From assembly GCF_000383095.1 (NCBI RefSeq), contig NZ_AORL01000015.1, positions 174,986 through 238,985 on the forward strand: DNA of 64,000 nucleotides. Direction: 5' to 3'. This DNA is from Sphingomonas sp. PR090111-T3T-6A. Its GTDB lineage: Bacteria > Pseudomonadota > Alphaproteobacteria > Sphingomonadales > Sphingomonadaceae. Positions within the stretch are counted from its first letter, which is position 1; each line of letters begins with the position of its first letter. The notes under the pieces were generated by a model. It was not told the DNA's origin. It ran no database searches and saw nothing but the letters and a program-made list of their open reading frames with translations. Made by a program: the position numbers and the translations under genes. Below are positions 15,686 through 23,760 of this stretch, piece after piece.

Positions 15686-16719
15686 CCGCCGGTGACGTTC
15701 ATATGGCGATCGACGGCGGGCGCGGCGTTGCGTCCGGCGATCTGGAAATGGTGGCGCTGGGGCTTATGGGCCAGCGCCTCGTCGATCGCCGCGTCGAGCG
15801 CGGCGCGGCCGCCCTCGCGCAGCGCCTGCTTGAGATCGACGTGGTCCTCGTGGCCGAGGCACATGTAGAGGCGACCCTGCACGGTCACACGCATTCGATT
15901 GCAGCCTTCGCAGAAATTGTGGGTCAAAGGGGTGATGAAGCCCAGCCGCCCGCCCGTCTCGGCGACGCGGACATAGCGCGCGGGGCCGCCGGTGCGGTGG
16001 GTCTCGGGCAGCAGCGTGAAGCGTTCCTCCAGCGCGCGGCGCACGCCGTCGAGCGGCAGATAGCGATCGGTGCGATCCTCTTCGACGACGCCGAGCGGCA
16101 TCGTCTCGATCAATGTGAAGTCGAAGCCTTGCGCGCCGCACCATTCGACCATGGCGGGGATCTCGCCTTCGTTGAGACCCTTCAGCGCCACCATGTTGAT
16201 CTTGATCGCGAGCCCGGCGGCCTTCGCGGCGGCGATGCCGTGCAGCACCTGCGCCACGTCGCCCGTCCGCGTGATGTGACGGAACAGCGCGGGGTCGCGG
16301 CTGTCGAGGCTGACATTGATGCGGCGGATGCCGGCCCGCGCCAGCGCGTCGGCCTGCTCGGCGAGGCGGGTGGCGTTGGTGGTGAGCGTCAGCTCGTCGA
16401 GCGCGCCGGTCTTCAGGTGGCGACCGATGTCGTGCGCCAGATCGGGAAGGCCGCGCCGGGCGAGCGGCTCGCCGCCGGTCAGCCGGATCTTGCGCACCCC
16501 GCGCGCGATGAAGGCGTCGGCCAGCTCGGCCAGTTCCTCCAGCGACAGCAGCTCGCGGCGGGGCAGGAAGCTCATCGCCTCGGCCATGCAATAGCGGCAG
16601 CGCAGGTCACAGCGATCCGTCACCGATATGCGCAGATAGTCGATCCGCCGCCCGAAGCCGTCGCGCAGCATCGCGGCGTCCGCCGACGCGCGGGCAGGGG
16701 GAGGGGCGACGCTGGTCAT
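15682..16719 (-). CDS. moaA: GTP 3',8-cyclase MoaA (molybdenum cofactor synthesis)
   Basis: A 345-residue radical-SAM enzyme for the first step of molybdopterin synthesis, conversion of GTP toward cyclic pyranopterin. The N-terminal cluster motif is C37-DLR-C41-RY-C44. The SAM region LTGGEPLARR is present. The C-terminal second cluster reads HNFCEGCNRMRVT followed by LYMCLG. The protein ends in NVTGG, and the terminal double glycine is needed in MoaA. The ATG at 16719 gives the usual length; the open frame upstream has no family similarity. Overlaps nadK by 4 bp. Confidence 0.96.
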   Translation of the reverse strand: MTSVAPPPARASADAAMLRDGFGRRIDYLRISVTDRCDLRCRYCMAEAMSFLPRRELLSLEELAELADAFIARGVRKIRLTGGEPLARRGLPDLAHDIGRHLKTGALDELTLTTNATRLAEQADALARAGIRRINVSLDSRDPALFRHITRTGDVAQVLHGIAAAKAAGLAIKINMVALKGLNEGEIPAMVEWCGAQGFDFTLIETMPLGVVEEDRTDRYLPLDGVRRALEERFTLLPETHRTGGPARYVRVAETGGRLGFITPLTHNFCEGCNRMRVTVQGRLYMCLGHEDHVDLKQALREGGRAALDAAIDEALAHKPQRHHFQIAGRNAAPAVDRHMNVTGG

Positions 16720-16949
16720 CCTGTCAGAGCTAAGCCGTGCGGCCTCGCTCGACAAGGCCGGCCGGAGCGAGCAGGAGGGCCGAATCCTGCCCAAGGCGGG
16801 ACAGGACGACCGCCAAAGCCCGTTGGCGACGCTCGCAGCGGCGGCTAGCGTGGCGCACGGGATAGTGGGGTGCGCTCCCATGGCGCGCCCGCAGGAGACA
16901 AGAGATTTCCATCAGCGACGAAGCTCCGGCCGGGTCGACGCCTCTGTTC

Positions 16950-18941
16950 ATGCTGTCGTTCCGGCAGCGTGACGAAATCGCCCGCATGGCGGAGCGCGCC
17001 GGCTGGGCGGCCTTCGCCGCGCGGCGGAGCGAGGGGCTGGAGCGGCGCTTCCTCGCCAGCGGCGCCCGCGTGGCGGTGATCGACGCGCGGGATACGCTGG
17101 CCGAGGGGCTGGGCGCGGCGCGCGCGCTCTCGGACGCGGTGCAGGCCAATGGCGCGGCTTTGCTGTTCCTGATCGGCCGGCGCGAGGCGTCGGCGGTGGC
17201 GGCGGCGTTTGAGGCGGGGGCGACGCATTATCTCACCTCGCCCTTCGCGGAGGGCGAGTTCGCGCAGGCGCTCCGCTTCGCCAAGCGCCATGCCGACCGG
17301 CTTGCGAGCGGCCACCGGGTCGCCGCCGGCGAGGCGCGGATGACGGCGGACGAGGCGATGATCTGGCGCTGGTCGCCCGATCGGCCGGCGATCCTGACGC
17401 TGAGCCCGGCTCTCGCGCGCGCCAGCGGCCTGGCGGAGCGCGGCGTCGAGGTGACGCGCGGGCAGGCGCAGCGGTTGCTCGGGCGCGGCGGGATGCGGGC
17501 GGCGCTCCACGCCGTCTCGCGGCTGCGCGAGGAGGGCGGCGTCGCTCCCTTCGCCCACAATGCCGCCGACGGGCGCCGGGTCGCGCATCATCTCATGCTG
17601 GAGAAGGGCGGCGCGCGCGGGCCGTCCGTGATCGGCCATGTCGAGCCGCTCGACGGCGAGCGGGCCGGGGCGAGCCCGCGCGATCCGCTGACCGGGCTGG
17701 ACGACGGCCATGGCGCACGGCGCTGGATCGAGGCGCGGCTGGCGCGTGGCGAGCCGACGATCCTGCTGGTGATCGGGCTCAGCCGCTTCGATACGGTCAA
17801 TGCCGCCTTCGGGCGCGCGGTGGGGGACACGATCATCGGCTCGGTCGCCCGCCGGATCGAGCGGATCGCCGGGCCTCTGGCGGCGCATCGCCGGATGGTC
17901 GCCCGCCTCGCCGGCGCCGAGTTCGCGATCGGGATGCCGACGCCGAGCACCATCGACGAGGCCGAGATGCTGGCGGGCGAGCTGCTCGCGGCGATCAGCC
18001 GCCCCTTCGTGGCGGGCGAGCATGTCGTGACGCTCACCGCCCGCATCGGCATCGCCGGCTCGCGGCCCGACGAGCGGGATGCGAGCGAATTGCTGCGCCG
18101 CGCCAGCCTCGCGCTGGCCGATGCGCGCGAGGGCGAGGCGGGGCGGGTGCGCGTCTTCGCCGAAGGGCAGCAGAGCCGCCGCGCCGAGGATCGCCGGCTG
18201 GAGCTGGACCTCCGCCACGCGCTCGACGAGGACCGGATCGAGATCCTCTGGCAGCCGCAGGTGTCGGTGGCGACGGGGCGGATCGTCGGCGTCGAGGCGC
18301 TGGCGCGCTGGCGGCATCCGGTGCTGGGCGAGCTGGGCGCGGAGGCGCTGTTCGCGGCGGCCGAGCGCTCGGATTATCTGGTCGAACTCTCCAACCATGT
18401 GCAGGCGAAGGCGATCGATGCCGCCGCCGCGTGGGAGGGCGCGTTGGCCGACCTGCGCGTGGCGATCAACGTTACCGCCGCCGATCTCGCGGAGCCGGGC
18501 TTCGCCGGCCGGATGCTGGCGCGCGCCGAGGCGACGGGCCTGCGCGAGCGGCTGACCGTGGAGGTGACCGAAAGCGGGCTGATCGAGGATCTGGGCCACG
18601 CCGCCGAGATTCTCGCGGACCTGCGTTCGGGAGGCCTGCGCGTTGCGATCGACGATTTCGGCACGGGCTATTCCAGCCTCGCCTATCTGAAGGCGCTGCC
18701 GCTCGACACGATCAAGATCGACCGCCGGCTGGCGCAGGACATCGTCGGCAGCCCGCGCGACCGCATCGTGGTGCGCTCGGTGATCGACATGGGCCGCTCG
18801 CTCGGCCTCGCGGTGATCGCGGAAGGCGTCGAGACGGAGGACCAGCTCACCCTGCTGGCGCGGGCGGGCTGCAACTTCTTCCAGGGCTTCCTCTGCTCCC
18901 CGCCGGTCGACGCCAGGACGCTGGAGGAACTGGTCCGCTAG
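16950..18941 (+). CDS. GGDEF-EAL protein with degenerate GGDEF; probable c-di-GMP phosphodiesterase
   Basis: A 663-residue signalling protein without membrane segments. The N-terminus (about 1-125) looks like a degenerate receiver domain, ending in FEAGATHYLTSPF. The GGDEF domain starts at DPLTGLDD, but the signature is RLAGAEFAI, so GGDEF is changed to AGAEF and cyclase activity should be lost. The EAL domain is complete: VEALARW, NVTAADL, EVTESG, DDFGTGYSSL, KIDRRLAQDI and AEGVET, so it should hydrolyse cyclic di-GMP, perhaps with the dead GGDEF as a GTP-binding regulator. The start at 16950 is uncertain: an AGGAG lies 50-60 bp upstream and the frame is open there, but only non-standard start codons fit. 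Confidence 0.9.
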   Translation: MLSFRQRDEIARMAERAGWAAFAARRSEGLERRFLASGARVAVIDARDTLAEGLGAARALSDAVQANGAALLFLIGRREASAVAAAFEAGATHYLTSPFAEGEFAQALRFAKRHADRLASGHRVAAGEARMTADEAMIWRWSPDRPAILTLSPALARASGLAERGVEVTRGQAQRLLGRGGMRAALHAVSRLREEGGVAPFAHNAADGRRVAHHLMLEKGGARGPSVIGHVEPLDGERAGASPRDPLTGLDDGHGARRWIEARLARGEPTILLVIGLSRFDTVNAAFGRAVGDTIIGSVARRIERIAGPLAAHRRMVARLAGAEFAIGMPTPSTIDEAEMLAGELLAAISRPFVAGEHVVTLTARIGIAGSRPDERDASELLRRASLALADAREGEAGRVRVFAEGQQSRRAEDRRLELDLRHALDEDRIEILWQPQVSVATGRIVGVEALARWRHPVLGELGAEALFAAAERSDYLVELSNHVQAKAIDAAAAWEGALADLRVAINVTAADLAEPGFAGRMLARAEATGLRERLTVEVTESGLIEDLGHAAEILADLRSGGLRVAIDDFGTGYSSLAYLKALPLDTIKIDRRLAQDIVGSPRDRIVVRSVIDMGRSLGLAVIAEGVETEDQLTLLARAGCNFFQGFLCSPPVDARTLEELVR

Positions 18942-18945
18942 TCCC

Positions 18946-19377
18946 CTATCTGGGGCAGGGGCCGAGGAGCTTGCCCGATCCGGTGAAGCTCATCTTCATG
19001 CCGCCATGCGCGCCGCTGGTCGTCATCGTGCCGGTGCTGCTGTAGCTCGTCGGCGTGAAGCGGCCTTCGCTGTGCATCGTCATGTTCGGGCACATCATGT
19101 CGACCCGGTAGACGCCGCCCGCCATGGTGAAATTCTTCACCTGGCACTTGCTGTCATGCTTCATCGCCTCCTGCGGGCCGCGCGCGGCTTCCTCGGGCGT
19201 GACGCAGTGGCGGATCGTGTGGGGCGTCTTCATGGCGGCCATCATGCCGGGCGGCGCGCCGGGCATGTCCACCGAGGTGACGGTGCTGCTGTTCTCCCAC
19301 AGGCCCGGCGATATCGGTCCGGCGGCCTGAGCGGCCAGCGGCAGGGACGCGAGAAGAGCGAAAGACAGGATACGCAT
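18946..19377 (-). CDS. Secreted DUF3617 family protein
   Basis: A 143-residue periplasmic protein. The N-terminus is a Sec signal peptide (ILSFALLASLPLAAQA, cleavage after AQA). The mature part starts GPISPGLWENSSTVTSVDM, which is the PG.W......... start of DUF3617 proteins, and contains the paired cysteines of the family (RHCVTPEE, DSKCQVKNF, MMCPNM). It is methionine-rich (PPGMMAAMKT). DUF3617 proteins are common in sphingomonads and have no known function. Start at ATG 19377 with GGGAGG upstream. Convergent with the GGDEF-EAL gene. Confidence 0.85.
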   Translation of the reverse strand: MRILSFALLASLPLAAQAAGPISPGLWENSSTVTSVDMPGAPPGMMAAMKTPHTIRHCVTPEEAARGPQEAMKHDSKCQVKNFTMAGGVYRVDMMCPNMTMHSEGRFTPTSYSSTGTMTTSGAHGGMKMSFTGSGKLLGPCPR

Positions 19378-19477
19378 CGGCAACCTCCCTTGTTGACGCC
19401 TTGTATCGCGGCGGAGTGACACACGGAAGGCGCGCCCGCCTCGACTTCGCCATAAGGACGAGGCAAAGCGCACGACC

Positions 19478-20605
19478 ATGACGAAGCCCCGTTTCTCCTT
19501 CCAGATCGCCGCCACCGACGGCCGGGCGCGCACCGGCACCATCCAGATGCAGCGCGGCGAGATCCGCACGCCCGCCTTCATGCCGGTCGGCACCGCCGCC
19601 ACCGTCAAGGCGATGAAGCCCGCTGACGTCCGCGCGATCGGCGCCGACATCATCCTCGGCAACACCTATCACCTGATGCTCCGTCCCGGCGCCGAGCGGG
19701 TGGCGAAGCTCGGCGGCCTGCACAAGTTCATGCAGTGGGATCGCCCGATCCTGACCGACAGCGGTGGCTATCAGGTGATGTCCTTGTCCGCGCTCACCAA
19801 GCGGAGCGAGGAAGGGGTGGCGTTCGCCAGCCATGTGGACGGCTCGCGCCACATGATCTCGCCTGAGCGCTCGATCGAAATCCAGCGGCTGCTCGGCTCC
19901 GACATCGTGATGGCCTTCGACGAACTGGTGCCGACCACCTCGACCCGCGAGGTGCAGGCCAAGGCGATGGAGCGCTCGATGCGCTGGGCGAAGCGCTCGC
20001 GCGATGCGTTCGACGGCGGCGGGGACCATGCGGCGCGGGCGGCGCTGTTCGGCATCCAGCAGGGCGCTTTGGACGAGACGCTGCGCAAGGCCTCGGCCGA
20101 CGCGCTGCTCGACATCGGCTTCGATGGTTATGCGGTGGGCGGCCTCGCGGTGGGCGAGGGGCAGGAGGCGATGTTCGCCTGCCTCGATTATGCGCCGGGG
20201 CAGCTCGATCCGATGAAGCCGCGCTACCTGATGGGCGTCGGCAAGCCCGATGACATCGTCGGCGCGGTGGAGCGCGGCATCGACATGTTCGACTGCGTGC
20301 TGCCGACCCGCTCGGGCCGCAACGGGCAGGCGTTTACGTGGGACGGCCCGCTCAACATCCGCAACGCCAGGTTCGCCGAGGACCAGTCCCCGCTCGATCC
20401 CGAGAGCCCGACGGCGGCATGGTCGAAGGCCTATCTCCACCACCTCGTCCGCTCGGGCGAGATGCTGGGTGCGATGCTGATGACCGAGCACAACCTCTGG
20501 TTCTACCAGCGCCTGATGCAGGAACTCCGCGCCGCGATCGCGGAGGGGCGGTTAAGGAGCTTCGCCGATGGCTTCCGGGCGCGATACGGGGCGCGGGGGA
20601 AGTAA
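19478..20605 (+). CDS. tgt: Queuine tRNA-ribosyltransferase (Tgt) lacking zinc cysteines
   Basis: A 375-residue tRNA-guanine transglycosylase, which swaps guanine 34 for preQ1 in GUN-anticodon tRNAs. Catalytic motifs are present: [12 protein letters not shown] with the first aspartate, and [15 protein letters not shown] with the nucleophile aspartate and the GRNG loop. The protein closely resembles the Zymomonas enzyme to its end ([15 protein letters not shown]). The segment that should hold the CxCxxC zinc site reads [19 protein letters not shown]: all three cysteines are gone and the loop is about three residues shorter. The fourth ligand, the histidine in TEHN, remains. Either zinc binding has been lost or the site is replaced; the rest argues for a real enzyme. 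Confidence 0.9.
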   Translation: MTKPRFSFQIAATDGRARTGTIQMQRGEIRTPAFMPVGTAATVKAMKPADVRAIGADIILGNTYHLMLRPGAERVAKLGGLHKFMQWDRPILTDSGGYQVMSLSALTKRSEEGVAFASHVDGSRHMISPERSIEIQRLLGSDIVMAFDELVPTTSTREVQAKAMERSMRWAKRSRDAFDGGGDHAARAALFGIQQGALDETLRKASADALLDIGFDGYAVGGLAVGEGQEAMFACLDYAPGQLDPMKPRYLMGVGKPDDIVGAVERGIDMFDCVLPTRSGRNGQAFTWDGPLNIRNARFAEDQSPLDPESPTAAWSKAYLHHLVRSGEMLGAMLMTEHNLWFYQRLMQELRAAIAEGRLRSFADGFRARYGARGK

Positions 20606-20745
20606 GCGAGACTTACGCTAGGATGGGGCGCTCGGACGGGCGGTCGCTCGGGCGGATGGCGGTGATGGGGACTTAGCTTATGGTCGTGACCAGTGGCTTA
20701 GCAGCCGGCCCGGCGCAGAGCGCGGAGCCGGGTGCATTTAGCCTC

Positions 20746-22902
20746 TTAAAGCGTCGCGGTAATCGTGAAGCGAGCGGATCTCGGCTCCAGCGGATGGACC
20801 TGATAGCCCGTCACGCCTTCTGCCGGCTCACCGGGCAGGCGGCTGGTGTAGTAGTAATCGGCGGCCTCATCCTTGCTATTGAACAGGTTGAAGACACCGA
20901 CGCCGAGCTTCCAGTGCGGCGAGACCGCATAGGCGATGTCGAGGTTGAACTCGCTATAGCCCTTGTCCGTCGGGAAGGCGTCGCCGTCGCTCAGGCGGTG
21001 CGTGCCGAGCCGCCGCCATTGCAGGCCGCCCGACCAGCGGCCGAGGCCATCGACGAGGATGCCCGCCGAGTAGATGAAGTTCGGCGCGTCGGCGATGTAG
21101 GGCCCGGCCAGCCCGAAGGCCGCGAGATCCGCCGTCCGGTAGCGCGGCCGAGAGAAGGCGAGATCGGCGTTCAGCTCCAGCCAACGGAACGGGTGATACT
21201 GGCCCGAGACCTCGACGCCCTTGCGGCGGCTGGGTGCGCCGGCTTCGTCCTGCCCGACGTCGGGATTGTATACTAGCTCCGAGCCGAAATCCTGCTCGAA
21301 GAGGGCGAGCTGGAGCGAGAGCTTGGGGATGATGTCGGAGCGTAGGCCGATCTCTTTGCCCGTCGTTTTGGCGAGCAGCGGTGTCGGGCCGGCGGCGAGT
21401 GGCACGCCTTCGCCCGGCACCGTGCCGAACACGCCGCGCGCATCGTCCGAATGGAAGCCCCGGCCATAACTGAAATAAAGCTCGGTCTTCGCCCACGGCC
21501 CGATCGCCACGCTCGCCTTGGGCTGGGCCAGCCACTGATGGCCGGTCCCGCCGCCGCCGTTGGTGCGGCTGGTGTCGGTGGCGTGGTAATATTCCTCACG
21601 GAAGCCGACGATGGTGCGCAGCCATGGCGTCCAGTGCAGCGTGTTCTGAACATAGGGCGCGAGGTCGAGGAGATGCACGCGGTCCGCGTTGCAATAGCCG
21701 CCGACCGCCGCATAGGGCAGCGCCGGCCCGTCCTCCTGCTCCAGCATGCAATAGTCGAGCGTCTGGCGCTTCAGCGTGTGGCGCCGGTCGACGAAGACGG
21801 TGTCGTAGCGGCCCTGGAAGCCGACGACCGTCTCGCTCTGGATCGTGCCGAAATCGTGATGCAGCGTGTAGGTGGTGAGACCGCCCAGCGTGGTGCGGCT
21901 CTCGTCCTGCTGCTCCTGATCGCCGTTGATCGGGTCGTCGAGATAGTGGGTGAAGTTGTTCCATAGGGTCATGGTGGAATGGATGCCGTAGAGGCTGACC
22001 GCGAGCTGGCCCGGCCCCACCGGCTTATCGAGATGCGTGGAGAGGCTGTAGCGGAGCGAGCGGCTGTGATCGCTCGGGTCGAGCGTGCCGAAGCGGCTGA
22101 TCGTGCCGTCCTCGATCGCGCGGAGCGGCTGGTCGGTGATGAGCCCGCCCGCGCTCTTATAGTACATGCCCGTCAGGCTGACGCCGTCGCTGGCCGTCCC
22201 CTGACTGTAGCGCAGGACGGCGTTGACCTTCTTGAAATCCTGTCCGGGCTTCCACGGCCCGTCATAATGGCCGAGTTCGACCGCGCCGAGCAGGCGCTGG
22301 TCGCCCGAGAGATGGACGGTACCGGCGCCGAACAGCGCCTGATAGCCCTCGGTGCCGACGATCGCCGACACCTGCGTCGGGATCTCGTTCGCGAGGCGCG
22401 TGTGGGAGGAGGCGACCGAGCCGAAATCGCCGATCCCGGCAGTGTAAGGCCCCTTGGTGTAGTCGATGCCACTCACCACCTGCGGGATCAGGAAGCCGAG
22501 ATCGGAATAGCCTTGACCATGGGTGTTGGTCGGGCGGTTGACCGGCATGTCGTCGACGAAATTGGCGAAGTCGGTGCCATGATCGAGATTATAGCCACGA
22601 ATGAGATACTGGTTCGCCTTGCCCTCGCCCGAGTGGATCGTGACGACGAGGCCGGGGATGCTCTCGTAGAGCTGGCCGGGGCGGTAGATCGGCCGGAGTG
22701 CGACCTCCTTCTGCGTGATGGAGCCCTGGCTGGCGGTCGCGGCCTTGCCGAGCAGGTCGACACGCGAGGCGGTGACGACGATCGAGCCGTTCTCCGCCGC
22801 CGGTGCATCCTCCGCCCAGGCGGGAGCAAGCGGCACGGCGGCGAACAGCAGCGAAAGATCGCGAACCCGGCGGGAGAGACGGCCGGAACGATGGCGAGAC
22901 AT
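20746..22902 (-). CDS. TonB-dependent receptor under cobalamin riboswitch control
   Basis: A 718-residue outer-membrane receptor. A signal peptide ends near AWA (residue 30). The plug domain follows, with ENGSIVVTASR, the TonB-box region, then LYESIPGLVVTIHSGEGKANQYLIRGYNLDHG, the plug signature. The beta barrel runs to a C-terminal aromatic-rich strand ending in FTITATL. The ATG at 22902 is used because a cobalamin riboswitch occupies about 23088-23306 on the same strand; a longer frame through it is not coding. Riboswitch control argues for uptake of cobalamin or a corrinoid, although the protein is longer than BtuB (about 600 residues). It is transcribed away from metE. Confidence 0.9.
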   Translation of the reverse strand: MSRHRSGRLSRRVRDLSLLFAAVPLAPAWAEDAPAAENGSIVVTASRVDLLGKAATASQGSITQKEVALRPIYRPGQLYESIPGLVVTIHSGEGKANQYLIRGYNLDHGTDFANFVDDMPVNRPTNTHGQGYSDLGFLIPQVVSGIDYTKGPYTAGIGDFGSVASSHTRLANEIPTQVSAIVGTEGYQALFGAGTVHLSGDQRLLGAVELGHYDGPWKPGQDFKKVNAVLRYSQGTASDGVSLTGMYYKSAGGLITDQPLRAIEDGTISRFGTLDPSDHSRSLRYSLSTHLDKPVGPGQLAVSLYGIHSTMTLWNNFTHYLDDPINGDQEQQDESRTTLGGLTTYTLHHDFGTIQSETVVGFQGRYDTVFVDRRHTLKRQTLDYCMLEQEDGPALPYAAVGGYCNADRVHLLDLAPYVQNTLHWTPWLRTIVGFREEYYHATDTSRTNGGGGTGHQWLAQPKASVAIGPWAKTELYFSYGRGFHSDDARGVFGTVPGEGVPLAAGPTPLLAKTTGKEIGLRSDIIPKLSLQLALFEQDFGSELVYNPDVGQDEAGAPSRRKGVEVSGQYHPFRWLELNADLAFSRPRYRTADLAAFGLAGPYIADAPNFIYSAGILVDGLGRWSGGLQWRRLGTHRLSDGDAFPTDKGYSEFNLDIAYAVSPHWKLGVGVFNLFNSKDEAADYYYTSRLPGEPAEGVTGYQVHPLEPRSARFTITATL

Positions 22903-23087
22903 GAAACAAAACCCCTCGGCGCCGAGCAGCGTCGGGCCGGGGCCTGCCGTGCACGCGCACGGTGGCGCGCGGACCGGGCGGCGCCACACCTGGTCCACGA
23001 CATCCAGGCGGCCCCCGCCGCATGACGTCGCTCGACCGGACAGGTCCGTGCCTCGGCCATCCCCTGGACCAGGCAAGAGCGACCAGA

Positions 23088-23306
23088 CGCCGGCAGGTCT
23101 CCTGGCTCGCGGGTCATCGCTTGATGCACGGCCTTCCCAGGCCTCGCAGGATTTAGCGTCCGGCCCAGTGGCTGGCGGCTCGGGACATTCTGCCCGCCGC
23201 ACCTGTGCATCGCGCTCGCCGCTTACAGTTGCAGGGACAGCCTCGGATTCGGGCGGCCGGGCCGTCCTCACCGCGTTCCCTATTAAGCCCCTTTCGGGGC
23301 ACCGGC
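23088..23306 (-). ncRNA. Cobalamin riboswitch upstream of the TonB-dependent receptor
   Basis: On the minus strand the leader shows the conserved cobalamin riboswitch elements in order: TTAATAGGGAA followed by GGTGAGG, the CCTGCAACTGTAAGCGG core, and the B12 box AGCCAGGAGACCTGCCGGC at 23090-23108. The receptor start lies about 185 bp further on. Binding of adenosylcobalamin or another cobalamin normally turns such uptake genes off. Confidence 0.93.
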
Positions 23307-23449
23307 GCGATCTGCGGACACGAGGCCCGCGACGCGTTGGTTATCCGCGCGGGCAGTGGGAGACAACCGCTTTAAGGGCGCTCATAACAATATAAGGAAA
23401 TCTTTATATCCGACTTGACGAGAGCATGGCCGAAGCGGATGCTTGGGGG

Positions 23450-23632
23450 GTCGAGGTTCTCCGGTCGGATTCGTCCGCGCCGGAGCTAAGACGGGAAGCC
23501 GGTGTGAAACCGGCGCTGCCCCCGCAACTGTAAGCGGCGAGCGGCGGTCGTTACGTGTCACTGGCGGGGCTCGCGCCCTGCCGGGAAGGCCAGACCGTCC
23601 GCGTTGACCCGTGAGCCAGGAGACCTGCCTCC
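23450..23632 (+). ncRNA. Cobalamin riboswitch upstream of metE
   Basis: On the plus strand: GGTTCTCCGG, then GGGAAGCCGGTGTGAAACCGG, the core CCCCCGCAACTGTAAGCGG and the B12 box GAGCCAGGAGACCTGCC at 23612-23628. It controls metE, as expected for a B12-independent enzyme that is not needed when cobalamin is available. A CCCC-TCTTC-GGGG hairpin just before metE overlaps the ribosome site and may be the expression platform. Confidence 0.95.
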
Positions 23633-23760
23633 GACGCGATAACGTCCACCGGCGGGGTGCCCGGTCTGGTCGCTTGCAGATGCGCGGCCGGGCTTGTCCG
23701 GGCGTGTGTGCTGCCTGTGCCCGGTCCCGGGTTTCCCGCCCCTCTTCGGGGTTGGAGACC

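Noticed and set aside
16845..18599. 584-codon open frame antisense to the GGDEF-EAL gene
   Set aside because: Shadow frame of the EAL-coding DNA with arginine/alanine-rich composition and no motif.
20746..23271. Longer version of the TonB-dependent receptor starting near 23271
   Set aside because: The extra 123 codons run through the cobalamin riboswitch; a clear signal peptide begins at the ATG at 22902.
23611..23760. N-terminal extension of MetE from 23611
   Set aside because: It would begin inside the riboswitch B12 box; the family start TVTVATLGFPRVG follows the ATG at 23761.
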